DNA of 58,502 nucleotides from positions 1-58,502 of the forward strand of contig CALVKF010000004.1 in the NCBI GenBank assembly GCA_944332555.1, given 5' to 3'. Shown in pieces: positions 1 to 7,148 of the stretch. A program made the translations under genes and the position numbers. Below the pieces are notes generated by a model, which saw nothing but the letters and a program-made list of their open reading frames with translations, was not told the origin of the DNA and made no database searches. This stretch comes from an uncultured Bacilli bacterium (lineage in GTDB: Bacteria > Bacillota_I > Bacilli_A > RF39 > UBA660). The stretch's first letter is position 1, and each line of letters starts with the position of its first letter.

Positions 1-68
1 CCTGCGCCGATTTCTCGACCTGTCGGTTTTCAAGACCGATCCCTTCAACCGGACTTGGGTATTCCTCC
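1..68 (-). tRNA. tRNA-Ser(UGA), 3' end cut by window edge
   Basis: Read on the minus strand, the gene begins GGAGGAATACCC at base 68 and contains an anticodon loop with TGA (CTTGAAA), followed by the start of a long variable arm, as expected of a class II tRNA-Ser. The acceptor 3' strand and the T arm lie beyond the window edge, so the gene is partial. It is transcribed away from tRNA-Leu. Confidence 0.88.
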
Positions 69-153
69 ATGCATTTTTTCTGAATGCATTTAGATTATAA
101 CAAATTGAAAACGGCATGTCAATAAATTTTGTAAAAAAAATCACAATAAGTAC

Positions 154-182
154 TTGAAATAATAAAAAAAACATATTATAAT
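154..182 (+). promoter_or_regulatory. Promoter of tRNA-Leu
   Basis: TTGAAA at 154-159 and TATAAT at 177-182 are separated by exactly 17 bp. Transcription would start near 189, shortly before the tRNA at 215. The rest of 69-214 is AT-rich and shows nothing else. Confidence 0.75.
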
Positions 183-249
183 AAAGAAGTCTTATTTAGT
201 TAAGACAGTGCCTTGCCCAAGTGGCGGAATAGGTAGACGCACAGGACTT

Positions 250-926
250 AAGGCCTCTGACATTTGGAAGGCCTTGAGCACTAACTTAGAAATGAGTTAT
301 GTGAATTTGCTCAAATTCGGGGAAACCTTACAGATAACGCTGATGGCAATCCCGAGCCAAGATTTGTGGGGGAATTTTGAGATTGAAATATTCTAAAGAT
401 GTATTGACAGAAATAGTTATGAAATCCAGGAGTAAACGCGAATGCTTGTTGACATTAGGATTAAAACCCTATGGTGGAAATTATCGTGTTTTACAAAAAC
501 ATTTGGATAAATATAATATTGATACATCCCATTTTTTAGGACAAGGCTGGAATAAAAATAATAGTCCAGCTGATATCAAGCCTATCGAAAAATATTTTAA
601 TAACGAAATACCCATTACTAATTATAAGTTAAAAAATCGTATTTTAAAGGAAAAATTAAAACCTTATAAATGCGAAATGTGTGGTTTGAGTCAATGGAAC
701 AATCAAAAAATTCCATTAGAATTACACCATATCAATGGCAATAACAAAGATAATTCATTTGGAAATTTACAACTTCTTTGTCCAAGTTGTCATGCATTAA
801 CTGATAATTATAGAAATCGCAAATAAGGTGTAGAGACTTGACGGGCAATACCTAAGTCGTAAGATATGGTAAAGAGAAAGTCCAGACTACAAACATGTAT
901 GTGGTAGTGAAAACTATAGTAGTAAG
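250..926 (+). other. Group I self-splicing intron in tRNA-Leu(UAA)
   Basis: All core helices can be drawn. P1 pairs 247-255 with 270-278 and has the expected U-G wobble at the 5' splice site (U249). P3 is TTGCTC 307-312 with GGGCAA 843-848. P4 is TCGGG 317-321 with CCCGA 351-355. P6 is GCC 356-358 with GGT 827-829, and P6a is ATTTGT 362-367 with GCAAAT 819-824. P7 is GACTT 835-839 with AAGTC 878-882, and P8 is TACC 849-852 with GGTA 868-871. The last intron base is the required G (926). The P/Q/R/S elements resemble the Anabaena tRNA-Leu intron. An HNH gene fills the P6a loop. The ribozyme should splice without protein help; that is known for the family and not shown here. Confidence 0.93.
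383..826 (+). CDS. Intron-encoded HNH homing endonuclease
   Basis: This 147-aa protein sits inside the group I intron. Its C-terminal half is an HNH nuclease with the zinc pairs CEMC and CPSC and the catalytic segment LELHHINGNNKDNSFGNLQL. The N-terminal half is helical and probably binds DNA. It would cut intron-less tRNA-Leu alleles and so spread the intron; that role is inferred from family and location. Of two TTG codons (377 and 383), I chose 383 because the GGGGGA Shine-Dalgarno at 368-373 is 9 nt upstream of it but only 3 nt from 377. The last codons and the TAA stop overlap the 3' strand of P6a, so coding and ribozyme sequence are interlocked. The frame is intact, so the enzyme may be active. 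Confidence 0.85.
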   Translation: MKYSKDVLTEIVMKSRSKRECLLTLGLKPYGGNYRVLQKHLDKYNIDTSHFLGQGWNKNNSPADIKPIEKYFNNEIPITNYKLKNRILKEKLKPYKCEMCGLSQWNNQKIPLELHHINGNNKDNSFGNLQLLCPSCHALTDNYRNRK

Positions 927-990
927 AAAATCCTGCGGGTGTAATAACCCGTGCCGGTTCAAGTCCGGCCTTGGGCACCAATAAGAAACT

Positions 991-1015
991 AACCGAATTA
1001 TTTCGGTTTTTCTTT
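991..1015 (+). terminator. Terminator of tRNA-Leu
   Basis: A 7-bp stem AACCGAA/TTCGGTT with a 4-nt loop is followed by a T-rich tract, 10 nt after the tRNA 3' end. Confidence 0.8.
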
Positions 1016-1025
1016 TGGATAAATA

Positions 1026-1054
1026 TTGACTTTTTAAGGAATCTAATCTATTAT
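1026..1054 (+). promoter_or_regulatory. Promoter of the HdeD-like gene
   Basis: TTGACT at 1026-1031 and TATTAT at 1049-1054 have a 17-bp spacer and lie just upstream of a GGAGG ribosome binding site. Confidence 0.65.
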
Positions 1055-1071
1055 TTAGATGGAGGTAACTT

Positions 1072-1599
1072 ATGAATTCAAAACAAAAAGTAGAATTAAT
1101 TATTGCGGCATTTTTAATTGTTTGTGGAAGTTTGCTACTTATTTTTCCTTTATTTCATTTTGTAGATGTCAAATTAATATTTTCAATAGTTTTAGGAGTT
1201 TATGCACTTTTAAATCTTATTAAATTCATACTTATTAGAAAGACTAAAGATTATGAAGGATTATTTACAACTTTAGCATCAATTATTGCTTTGGTTTTAG
1301 TATTATTTTTAGATGTTGATAATGTTCCTTGGTATTTAGCTTTATGTTTATTTGTCTGGATTGCTTTAATGTCAGTAATTAAACTTAAGAAGGCCGATTA
1401 TTACAATGACCGAAAAAGTGGGGTCTGGATTTTAGAAATTGTTTGTTTAATATTATTTATTTTAAGTGGTTTACTTACAACAATTAATTTATATTATGAA
1501 AATGATATTCAAGTATTGGTACTCGGTTACTTTTATTTAATACATGGTATACTTGAATTAGTTGATCCATTAACAAATTATTTAATAGGAAGAAAATAA
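1072..1599 (+). CDS. HdeD/DUF308-like membrane protein
   Basis: This 175-aa, very hydrophobic protein has about six membrane segments arranged as three helix pairs, separated by short basic loops such as IRKTKD, KLKKADYY and the C-terminal RK. This matches the HdeD/DUF308 family of small multi-helix membrane proteins, whose function in Gram-positive bacteria is unknown. There is a strong GGAGG ribosome binding site, its own promoter and its own terminator, so it is a single-gene unit. The family call rests on overall shape, as I see no diagnostic motif. Confidence 0.6.
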   Translation: MNSKQKVELIIAAFLIVCGSLLLIFPLFHFVDVKLIFSIVLGVYALLNLIKFILIRKTKDYEGLFTTLASIIALVLVLFLDVDNVPWYLALCLFVWIALMSVIKLKKADYYNDRKSGVWILEIVCLILFILSGLLTTINLYYENDIQVLVLGYFYLIHGILELVDPLTNYLIGRK

Positions 1600-1611
1600 C
1601 TTCCTTTTTTT
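1587..1611 (+). terminator. Terminator after the HdeD-like gene
   Basis: GGAAG/CTTCC stem followed by seven T residues; it overlaps the stop codon region. Confidence 0.7.
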
Positions 1612-1667
1612 ATGAATAAATTTTTTAATATGGTAGTATAATTTGTTAGAAAGAGAGGAATATTATA

Positions 1668-1928
1668 ATGGAAATTCTAAAGGTTTCATCAAAATCTAAC
1701 CCAAGTAAAGTAGCGGGGGCAATAGCAAATATTTATCGCGAAAAAAAGACAGTGGAATTACAAACTGTTGGAGCTGGATCATTAAATCAAGCTATAAAAG
1801 CTATTGCTATATGTAGGGGATTTGTTGCTCCAACTGGGGATAATCTAGTAGTAATTCCGGCGTTTAATGATATTGTAATCAACGGAGAACAAAAAACTGC
1901 AATTAAATTAATTGTCGAAAATAAGTAA
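1668..1928 (+). CDS. spoVS: Stage V sporulation protein S
   Basis: An 86-aa protein of typical SpoVS length and sequence: MEILKVSSKSNPSKVAGAIA at the N terminus, then the Alba-like core with AVGAGSLNQAIKAIA-type residues and VIPAFNDIVINGEQKTAIKL. SpoVS is an Alba-fold protein that affects late sporulation and cell division in Bacillus and is also found in non-sporulating Firmicutes. An extended -10 (TATAAT at 1637-1642) and a GAGAGGAA ribosome binding site precede it. No other sporulation gene lies nearby, so its presence does not by itself show that the organism makes spores. Confidence 0.93.
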   Translation: MEILKVSSKSNPSKVAGAIANIYREKKTVELQTVGAGSLNQAIKAIAICRGFVAPTGDNLVVIPAFNDIVINGEQKTAIKLIVENK

Positions 1929-1929
1929 A

Positions 1930-1958
1930 TAAAAAGTAAAGTTATTGCTTTTTTTCTT
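1930..1958 (+). terminator. Terminator after spoVS
   Basis: AAAAGTAA pairs with TTGCTTTT (one G-T pair) and a T tract follows. It overlaps the -35 region of the next promoter. Confidence 0.55.
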
Positions 1959-1973
1959 GGTTTTTAGTATACT
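1945..1973 (+). promoter_or_regulatory. Promoter of rubrerythrin
   Basis: TTGCTT (1945-1950), a 17-bp spacer and TATACT (1968-1973) lie just ahead of GGAGG at 1984-1988. Confidence 0.65.
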
Positions 1974-1996
1974 TGATATGAATGGAGGTAAAAATT

Positions 1997-2536
1997 ATGG
2001 AATTAAAAGGAAGCAGAACTGAAGCTAATTTAATGGCAGCTTTTGCTGGAGAATCTCAAGCTAGAAATAAGTATACTTACTATGCTTCAAAAGCTAGAAA
2101 AGATGGTTATGAACAAATAGCTGCTATATTTGAAGAAACTGCTAATAATGAAAAAGAACATGCAAAAATGTGGTTCAAAGAACTTCATGGTGGTGATATC
2201 CCTACAACTGCTGAAAATTTACTTGATGCAGCAGAAGGTGAAAACTATGAATGGACTGACATGTATGCTGAATTTGCTAAAGTAGCTCATGAAGAAGGAT
2301 TTGAAAGAATTGCATTTCTTTTTGAAGGTGTTGCTGCAATAGAAAAAGAACATGAAGAAAGATATCGTAAACTTCTTAAAAATGTTGAAGATAAGTTAGT
2401 ATTTAGCAAAGAAGGAGAAGCAATTTGGATTTGCCGTAATTGTGGCCATGTTGTTGTGGGTAAAGAAGCTCCAGCAGTTTGTCCAGTATGTGCTCATCCA
2501 CAAAGTTTCTTTGAATTAAAAAAAGAAAATTATTAA
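1997..2536 (+). CDS. rbr: Rubrerythrin
   Basis: A 179-aa non-haem iron protein that reduces hydrogen peroxide in anaerobes. The N-terminal ferritin-like diiron domain carries the expected Glu/His ligands ([37 protein letters not shown]). The C-terminal rubredoxin-like domain has two CxxC pairs (CRNCG and CPVCA) that bind one iron. I use the ATG at 1997 because the GGAGG at 1984-1988 overlaps the upstream in-frame ATG (1982) and is ideally spaced for 1997. It is a single-gene unit with its own promoter and a strong terminator. It points to an anaerobic life style with oxidative-stress defence. Confidence 0.95.
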   Translation: MELKGSRTEANLMAAFAGESQARNKYTYYASKARKDGYEQIAAIFEETANNEKEHAKMWFKELHGGDIPTTAENLLDAAEGENYEWTDMYAEFAKVAHEEGFERIAFLFEGVAAIEKEHEERYRKLLKNVEDKLVFSKEGEAIWICRNCGHVVVGKEAPAVCPVCAHPQSFFELKKENY

Positions 2537-2540
2537 AATT

Positions 2541-2570
2541 AAAAAGTTGGTTTCATACCAACTTTTTTTA
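2541..2570. terminator. Bidirectional terminator
   Basis: AAAGTTGGT/ACCAACTTT stem with A-rich and T-rich flanks on both sides. It serves rubrerythrin on the plus strand and the convergent minus-strand gene, whose stop codon lies in the T tract. Confidence 0.8.
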
Positions 2571-3305
2571 TAGCCCTAAAGTAACAATGGCAATAAACAT
2601 ACCCAAAGTAATTGCCGATACTAAAATTAATACCATATTACAATATCCCCTAAAATCACGGACTTTATATAAATTATTAACTTCCGCTTGGTCAGGAAAT
2701 TCTGTAAAATTTTGAGTACTAGGAGCTTTAGGATTAGTTCTAGTTAAACTCATTCCTTTTTCCATTTCTGGACTTTCTTCTTGTACTTGGTTTTGTTTTG
2801 TTATACTATCAACCTCACTGTTAATTATTGTTGCTGCTATACTCATATTATTACCCAAATTTGCCATAATCTCCTTACGAGTTTTTAAGTCTTTTAAAAA
2901 ATCATCTAAATCGGGATTATTAGGATTAGAATCAAATAAAAATTTGTTATTAGCATACATTTGAATTTTTCTTAAATAATCTCTAGCAAATTTCTTTAAA
3001 AATGCTTCTTCATCTTCTGTAATAATCATTTCTTGTGATAACATACTTTTAACTTTTTCTAATTCTGCTTCACTTTGATGATAAAAACCATTTTTTAAAT
3101 AATCAAATATATCTTGTGGTATCATTTGAAAAAATATTGTAGCAATATGATTTATTCCATCTCCAGCATTTTTGATTGAATTGCCATTAAAAGTTAAAAT
3201 ATCACTATCAGGATTATACTGAAAATCTCTTAAATTGGGATATTTTTCTTTGCATTTTTCCAATCTATTAGTTAATTCACTACTTATACTAAATAATTCT
3301 CCCAT
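2568..3305 (-). CDS. Unknown protein with C-terminal membrane anchor
   Basis: I do not recognise this 245-aa protein. It is mostly charged and helical, with a single hydrophobic segment at the very C terminus (MVLILVSAITLGMFIAIVTL), so it is probably a tail-anchored protein facing the cytoplasm. The start is the ATG at 3305 (MGELFSISS), which has AAGGAGTG 8 nt upstream; a longer reading from 3362 has no ribosome binding site. It is convergent with rubrerythrin and shares its terminator, and it is divergent from ssb. Confidence 0.7.
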   Translation of the reverse strand: MGELFSISSELTNRLEKCKEKYPNLRDFQYNPDSDILTFNGNSIKNAGDGINHIATIFFQMIPQDIFDYLKNGFYHQSEAELEKVKSMLSQEMIITEDEEAFLKKFARDYLRKIQMYANNKFLFDSNPNNPDLDDFLKDLKTRKEIMANLGNNMSIAATIINSEVDSITKQNQVQEESPEMEKGMSLTRTNPKAPSTQNFTEFPDQAEVNNLYKVRDFRGYCNMVLILVSAITLGMFIAIVTLGL

Positions 3306-3431
3306 ACAAAAACACTCCTTGTATTCTATTAATAGTTTAGCAAAAATCTTCTTAAAATACAATAGTTAATTTTTTGAAATTTTACTAATTTTTAAAATTT
3401 AGGCGATTTTTGCTAAATTTTTTTAAATTTT

Positions 3432-3470
3432 GGCCATTTTTTTGTAAAAAACGGCCTCAATTTTTAAAAT
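3432..3470. repeat. AT-rich palindromes upstream of ssb
   Basis: The 3363-3529 gap holds two adjacent palindromes. One is GGCC-T6-loop-A6-GGCC at 3432-3456. The second is CAATTTT-T-AAAATTG just after it. They could act as a terminator-like or protein-binding element between the divergent genes. A weak promoter (TTGCAT 3478-3483, 17 bp, TAAAGT 3501-3506) follows for ssb. Confidence 0.45.
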
Positions 3471-3529
3471 TGGTGATTTGCATTTATTGTATTTTCTTGG
3501 TAAAGTGATGGTGAAGGGAGGGATGAAGC

Positions 3530-3874
3530 TTGAATCAGGTTATTTTAGTTGGTCGTCTTGTTGATAAGCCAACTGTTATTGAATCTGAAAGTGGCAAAAA
3601 ATACACTACAATTGTTCTAGCGGTTCAAAGAGCATTTAAAAATGCTGATGGTAAATATGAAACAGATTTTTTTAGATGTGTATTATGGAATGGTATAGCA
3701 GCAAATACTAGTGAATATTGTCAATCTGGTGATGTATTAGGCATTAGAGGTCGTTTGCAAACAAGAAGTTATGAAACACCAGAAAAAGAAATTAAATACA
3801 TCACCGAAGTAATCGCTGAAAGAGTCACTTTTTTAGCAAAATGTAGTAAAGATAATGCAGAAGATGCAAAATAA
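3530..3874 (+). CDS. ssb: Single-stranded DNA-binding protein, short form
   Basis: A 114-aa protein that is essentially a bare OB fold: MNQVILVGRLVDKPTVIE at the start, then FFRCVLWNGIAANTSEYCQSGD and IRGRLQTRSYE as in bacterial SSB. It lacks the long linker and the acidic DDDIPF-type tail that housekeeping SSB uses to recruit repair and replication proteins, ending instead in KDNAEDAK. It stands alone rather than between rpsF and rpsR. It is therefore more likely an accessory SSB of the SsbB kind than the essential copy. Start codon is TTG, with GGGAGGGATG upstream. Confidence 0.85.
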   Translation: MNQVILVGRLVDKPTVIESESGKKYTTIVLAVQRAFKNADGKYETDFFRCVLWNGIAANTSEYCQSGDVLGIRGRLQTRSYETPEKEIKYITEVIAERVTFLAKCSKDNAEDAK

Positions 3875-3894
3875 GTTTACATAAGGTAGAAAAT

Positions 3895-3924
3895 TTGCAT
3901 ATTTATCTATTAGTTAGGTATACT
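3895..3924 (+). promoter_or_regulatory. Promoter of the XRE regulator
   Basis: TTGCAT at 3895-3900 and TATACT at 3919-3924 with an 18-bp spacer. Confidence 0.55.
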
Positions 3925-3942
3925 TAATTTGTGGGTGATGTT

Positions 3943-4302
3943 ATGCTAAAAGGTGATAGACTTAAAAACGGTCGATTAAATAAGGGATTAACCCAAGAAG
4001 AATTGGGATCTTTAGTGGGAGTGGGTAAATCCGCAATATGTTGTTATGAAAAAGAAACTAGAAATCCCAGTTTAGAGACAATTATTGAATTTATGCACAT
4101 TTTAGGAGTGAGTGCTGATTATTTGTTAGGTACTGATAATTTAATTAAAGTTGTCGAAAATGATGAAGTGCCAGAATATCGGACGATGACTAAAGAAGAA
4201 GTAATGTTTATTGATGAACTAAGAAAAGATAAATTAGTTTATGAAATATTATTTCAAGATCCTAAAAGAGGTTCAGATTTAGTCAAAAAAAGAATTGGTT
4301 AG
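3943..4302 (+). CDS. XRE-family helix-turn-helix regulator
   Basis: A 119-aa protein with an N-terminal Cro/C1-type HTH: LKNGRLNKGLTQEELGSLVG, then the recognition helix region KSAICCYEKETRNPSLETII and the typical end LGVSADYLLGTDN. The C-terminal 45 residues are charged and probably serve dimerisation. I use the ATG at 3943, preceded by GGTGAT, rather than the in-frame GTG at 3931. It has its own promoter and a strong terminator. No target is obvious; autoregulation is common in the family. Confidence 0.85.
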   Translation: MLKGDRLKNGRLNKGLTQEELGSLVGVGKSAICCYEKETRNPSLETIIEFMHILGVSADYLLGTDNLIKVVENDEVPEYRTMTKEEVMFIDELRKDKLVYEILFQDPKRGSDLVKKRIG

Positions 4303-4333
4303 AACTAATTGTAGAAATACAATTAGTTTTTTA
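4303..4333 (+). terminator. Terminator after the XRE regulator
   Basis: An 11-bp perfect stem (4303-4313 with 4318-4328) with a GAAA tetraloop and a T tract. Confidence 0.85.
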
Positions 4334-4376
4334 ATATTTGACTTTTTAACTCATATATTTTAATGGGTGAAGTAAT

Positions 4377-5162
4377 TTGAAAACATTTAGAAACATTGGA
4401 CTTCTAGCAATTGTGGCTTTTAGTTTTTTTTATACTGAAAAAATAGCTAATTTGGTTTTGGAAAATAATGAGTTATATAAAACAATTGATGATGTCAAAG
4501 AAGATTATACTGTGGCAAGTATTGATGCCGAAGTTTATGGAGATTATATTATCCCCGGGTTAAATGGGCTAGAAGTGAATGTAAAAGATAGTTATTTTAA
4601 TATGAAAGGATTAAATGCCTTTAATGAATATTATTTATTATATGATTGTATTTATCCGAGTGTATCTTTAAGTGATAATAAAGATAAAATAATTACTCAA
4701 GGTAATAGTAAAAAACAAAGTGTTTCTTTTATATTAGAATATGATAAAAATATAATTGATTATTTTACTAAAAACAATATCGAGGCCAGTGTTTTAGTGG
4801 ATATGAATACATTTGATAAATCTATAGAATTAGAACAATTAAATAATGAAGTAAATAAGTTTAAAGATCTAGATACTTTAATAAATAAATATCAAAATAA
4901 TACTAATATTTGTTATGTTAATGATAAGAATTTGGAAATTTGTAGGGAAAATAATAAATATTTAGTTCAAACAGATAATATAATCAATAATAATACAATA
5001 GTTAGTATTAAAAATAATATAGCTAGTGGTAATATTTATTATGTTAGTAAAAATACGGATGTTTCTAGTATTCAATTAATTATTAATAGTATTTTATATA
5101 AAGATTTAGATATTGTTAGAATAAGTGAACTAATAAGTGAAGAAAACCTTGAAAATAATTAG
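4377..5162 (+). CDS. Secreted/anchored unknown, possibly a degenerate deacetylase fold
   Basis: A 261-aa protein with an N-terminal signal anchor (NIGLLAIVAFSFFY) and an Asn-rich extracellular part. The region from about residue 112 resembles the layout of polysaccharide deacetylases: a beta strand SVSFILEYDKN where TFDDG would be, then IIDYFTKNNIEASVLV and a final DLDIVRISELISEE. The catalytic Asp-Asp and the His residues are absent, so any such relationship would be to an inactive member. This is low-confidence pattern matching. The start is TTG at 4377, with GGGTGA upstream. The rnj promoter lies at its 3' end, so the next gene is separately transcribed. Confidence 0.55.
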   Translation: MKTFRNIGLLAIVAFSFFYTEKIANLVLENNELYKTIDDVKEDYTVASIDAEVYGDYIIPGLNGLEVNVKDSYFNMKGLNAFNEYYLLYDCIYPSVSLSDNKDKIITQGNSKKQSVSFILEYDKNIIDYFTKNNIEASVLVDMNTFDKSIELEQLNNEVNKFKDLDTLINKYQNNTNICYVNDKNLEICRENNKYLVQTDNIINNNTIVSIKNNIASGNIYYVSKNTDVSSIQLIINSILYKDLDIVRISELISEENLENN

Positions 5163-5177
5163 AAAATTTGCTATAAT
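5149..5177 (+). promoter_or_regulatory. Promoter of the RNase J-family gene
   Basis: TTGAAA (5149-5154), a 17-bp spacer and TATAAT (5172-5177); it overlaps the end of the upstream gene and leaves a leader of about 70 nt. Confidence 0.75.
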
Positions 5178-5252
5178 TTAGTTACTGAAAGAACTTATAT
5201 TGCCGAATTATTTATTGAATTTAGTAATGTTTTTAGAAATGGATGTGATAAT

Positions 5253-6887
5253 TTGAGTAAGATAAAAATATTTGGGCTTGGAGGCCTTTCAGAAAGTGGA
5301 AAAAATTCTTATGTTGTAGAAGTAGATAACGATATATTTGTTTTTGATGCTGGTATTAAATTTGCTAGTGGCAATTTACTAGGAATTGATTATATAGTTC
5401 CAGATTTTAGTTATTTAGTTAAAAATAGAAAGAGAATAAAAGGGTTATTTGTTACTCATGGGCATAAAGAAAATATGGGAGCTGTAAAAGATTTGGTTCA
5501 AGATATACCAGAACTTAAAATTTATGCAACAAAATATACGAGATTTGAACTTATAGAAGACGGTGTGAATAGTGATAATATTATTTTAATTAAACCTCAT
5601 AAAAAAATCCCTTTTGGGGAAGTTTCAATTTTTCCAATTGCTGTAAGTCATAGTGCTCCGGATTCTGTTATGTTTGTTATTAATGCCAAAGATGGAGCAA
5701 TTGTTTATACTGGGGATTTTATTATTGATCCAAGTATGAGTGGAGCATATGATATGGATTTAGGTAAAATTGCTTATGTTGGTAAACAAGGTGTTTTATG
5801 TTTATTATCCGAATCCTCTTTTGCGGAAAAAGATGGACATACTTCACCAAATCATCGTTTGGTAGATTTTTATAGTAATGTTATTAATCATCATGATAAA
5901 AGAATTTTATTTTCAGTTTTACCTGATCATTTATATACTATTGCCGAAATCTTTGAAGCGGCTTCTAATAGTCATAGAAAAATAGTTATTATGGGTAAGA
6001 GATTACAAAATGTAGTTAATTTTAGTAAAAAAGAAGGATATTTAGATTTTAATCAAGAAATTCTAGGAGATTTGTCTAATATTAATGATGAAAATGCTAT
6101 TTTACTTATCATGGATGATAAAACAACCCCATATGCTAATATTAGTAAAATTTTAAATGGTTATGATAAATATGTAACTTTAAAAAATACTGATACCATT
6201 GTTTTTGCAGAACCAAGATATGATAGTACGGAAAAAATATTAGTTAGATTACAAAATGATTTAGCAATGTTTGGTTGTGATATTGAAACAATACCTAAAG
6301 ATAAGGAAATACTTCATCATGCTTCCCGTGAAGATTTAATGATTATGATAAAACTACTTAATCCAAAATTTTATATGCCAGTTAAAGGAGAATATCGCTA
6401 TATGGTCAATAATGCTGATATTGCGAGTACCCTAAAAATACCTGATAGCAATATTTTGCTTAAACAAAATGGCGATGTTGTAACTTTTGAAGATGGCAAG
6501 TTAATTGATAATTTTGCACGAGTTAAAGTTGATGATGTTTTAATTGATGGCTCAAGTAATGATGATGTTGGAGATTTAGTTATTAAAGATAGAGAAATGT
6601 TATCCGAAAATGGTATAGTATTAATTAGTGCTACTATTGATAAAAGAGATAAAGTATTAATTGTTGGCCCAGAGGTTACCACAAGAGGATTTATCTATGT
6701 TAAAGATTCCCAAGATATGATTAAAGAAATAAAACATATTTGTGAAGAAATAATAAATAGTAATATAACTCCAAAATATGTTGATTTTAATCAAATAAAA
6801 GTGGAAATTAGAGAAAAATTAGGAAATTATTTATATCAAGAAACTGAATGTAAGCCAATGATTATTGCGGTTGTTCAAGAAGTTTAA
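5253..6887 (+). CDS. rnj: RNase J-family protein with altered metal site
   Basis: A 544-aa protein colinear with RNase J (usually about 550 aa): metallo-beta-lactamase domain, beta-CASP domain and C-terminal domain. RNase J is a 5'-3' exo/endoribonuclease of mRNA decay and rRNA maturation. The signature HxHxDH motif reads HGHKEN at residues 69-74, so Asp and His become Glu and Asn. The usual LSDST reads LSESS, and the usual VHGEYR reads VKGEYR. Several metal ligands are therefore lost, as in the inactive RNase J2 subunit of Staphylococcus. I infer a structural partner of a catalytic RNase J encoded elsewhere. Start is TTG, with GGATGTGAT upstream. Confidence 0.88.
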   Translation: MSKIKIFGLGGLSESGKNSYVVEVDNDIFVFDAGIKFASGNLLGIDYIVPDFSYLVKNRKRIKGLFVTHGHKENMGAVKDLVQDIPELKIYATKYTRFELIEDGVNSDNIILIKPHKKIPFGEVSIFPIAVSHSAPDSVMFVINAKDGAIVYTGDFIIDPSMSGAYDMDLGKIAYVGKQGVLCLLSESSFAEKDGHTSPNHRLVDFYSNVINHHDKRILFSVLPDHLYTIAEIFEAASNSHRKIVIMGKRLQNVVNFSKKEGYLDFNQEILGDLSNINDENAILLIMDDKTTPYANISKILNGYDKYVTLKNTDTIVFAEPRYDSTEKILVRLQNDLAMFGCDIETIPKDKEILHHASREDLMIMIKLLNPKFYMPVKGEYRYMVNNADIASTLKIPDSNILLKQNGDVVTFEDGKLIDNFARVKVDDVLIDGSSNDDVGDLVIKDREMLSENGIVLISATIDKRDKVLIVGPEVTTRGFIYVKDSQDMIKEIKHICEEIINSNITPKYVDFNQIKVEIREKLGNYLYQETECKPMIIAVVQEV

Positions 6888-6914
6888 GAATCTAGAAATA
6901 GATTCTTTTTTTAC
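6886..6914 (+). terminator. Terminator after rnj
   Basis: AAGAATCTA/TAGATTCTT with a GAAA loop and a run of T. Confidence 0.85.
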
Positions 6915-6917
6915 ATA

Positions 6918-6945
6918 AAAAAACAAGCTTAAAAGCTTGTTTGGT
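6918..6945 (-). terminator. Terminator of tRNA-Asn
   Basis: On the minus strand, AAACAAGCTT/AAGCTTGTTT forms a stem followed by T residues, just after the tRNA. Confidence 0.75.
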
Positions 6946-6953
6946 TTTATTTA

Positions 6954-7029
6954 TGGCGCCCAATGTAGGACTCGAACCTACGACCTAACGGTTAACAGCC
7001 GTGCGCTCTACCGACTGAGCTAATTGGGC
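6954..7029 (-). tRNA. tRNA-Asn(GUU)
   Basis: A 76-nt cloverleaf on the minus strand: acceptor GCCCAAT/ATTGGGC, discriminator G, encoded CCA, D arm GCTCAGTCGGTAGAGC, anticodon loop CTGTTAA and T arm GTAGGTTCGAGTCCTAC. It is transcribed alone and ends at the 6918-6945 hairpin. Confidence 0.95.
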
Positions 7030-7148
7030 ATTACTCCATTAGTATATACAAAATTGGGGTAATTGTCAATTAGTTTTAAGAAGTTTTTTGCATTTTATGG
7101 ACTTTATTAGCTTAATTTGGTAAAATGAATATAGGTTTAGGGATAGGT

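Larger units (their letters stand above)
215..980 (+). tRNA. tRNA-Leu(UAA) interrupted by a group I intron
   Basis: The 5' exon is 215-249 and the 3' exon 927-980, with CCA encoded. The acceptor strands GCCCAAG and CTTGGGC pair, and after joining the anticodon stem is CAGGA/TCCTG around the loop CTTAAAA, giving anticodon UAA with a long variable arm. The intron lies after the first anticodon base (U34), the same site as the group I intron of cyanobacterial and plastid tRNA-Leu(UAA). UUA should be a very common codon in this AT-rich genome, so unless a second copy exists elsewhere, splicing is needed for growth. A terminator hairpin follows at once. Confidence 0.95.

Noticed and set aside
215..980. 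tRNA-Leu as a disrupted pseudogene
   Set aside because: Both exons join into a perfect cloverleaf with CCA, and the intervening sequence has a complete group I core with the proper splice-site bases.
6398..6682. Minus-strand frame inside the RNase J-family gene
   Set aside because: A shadow of a well-supported coding region, with no ribosome binding site.
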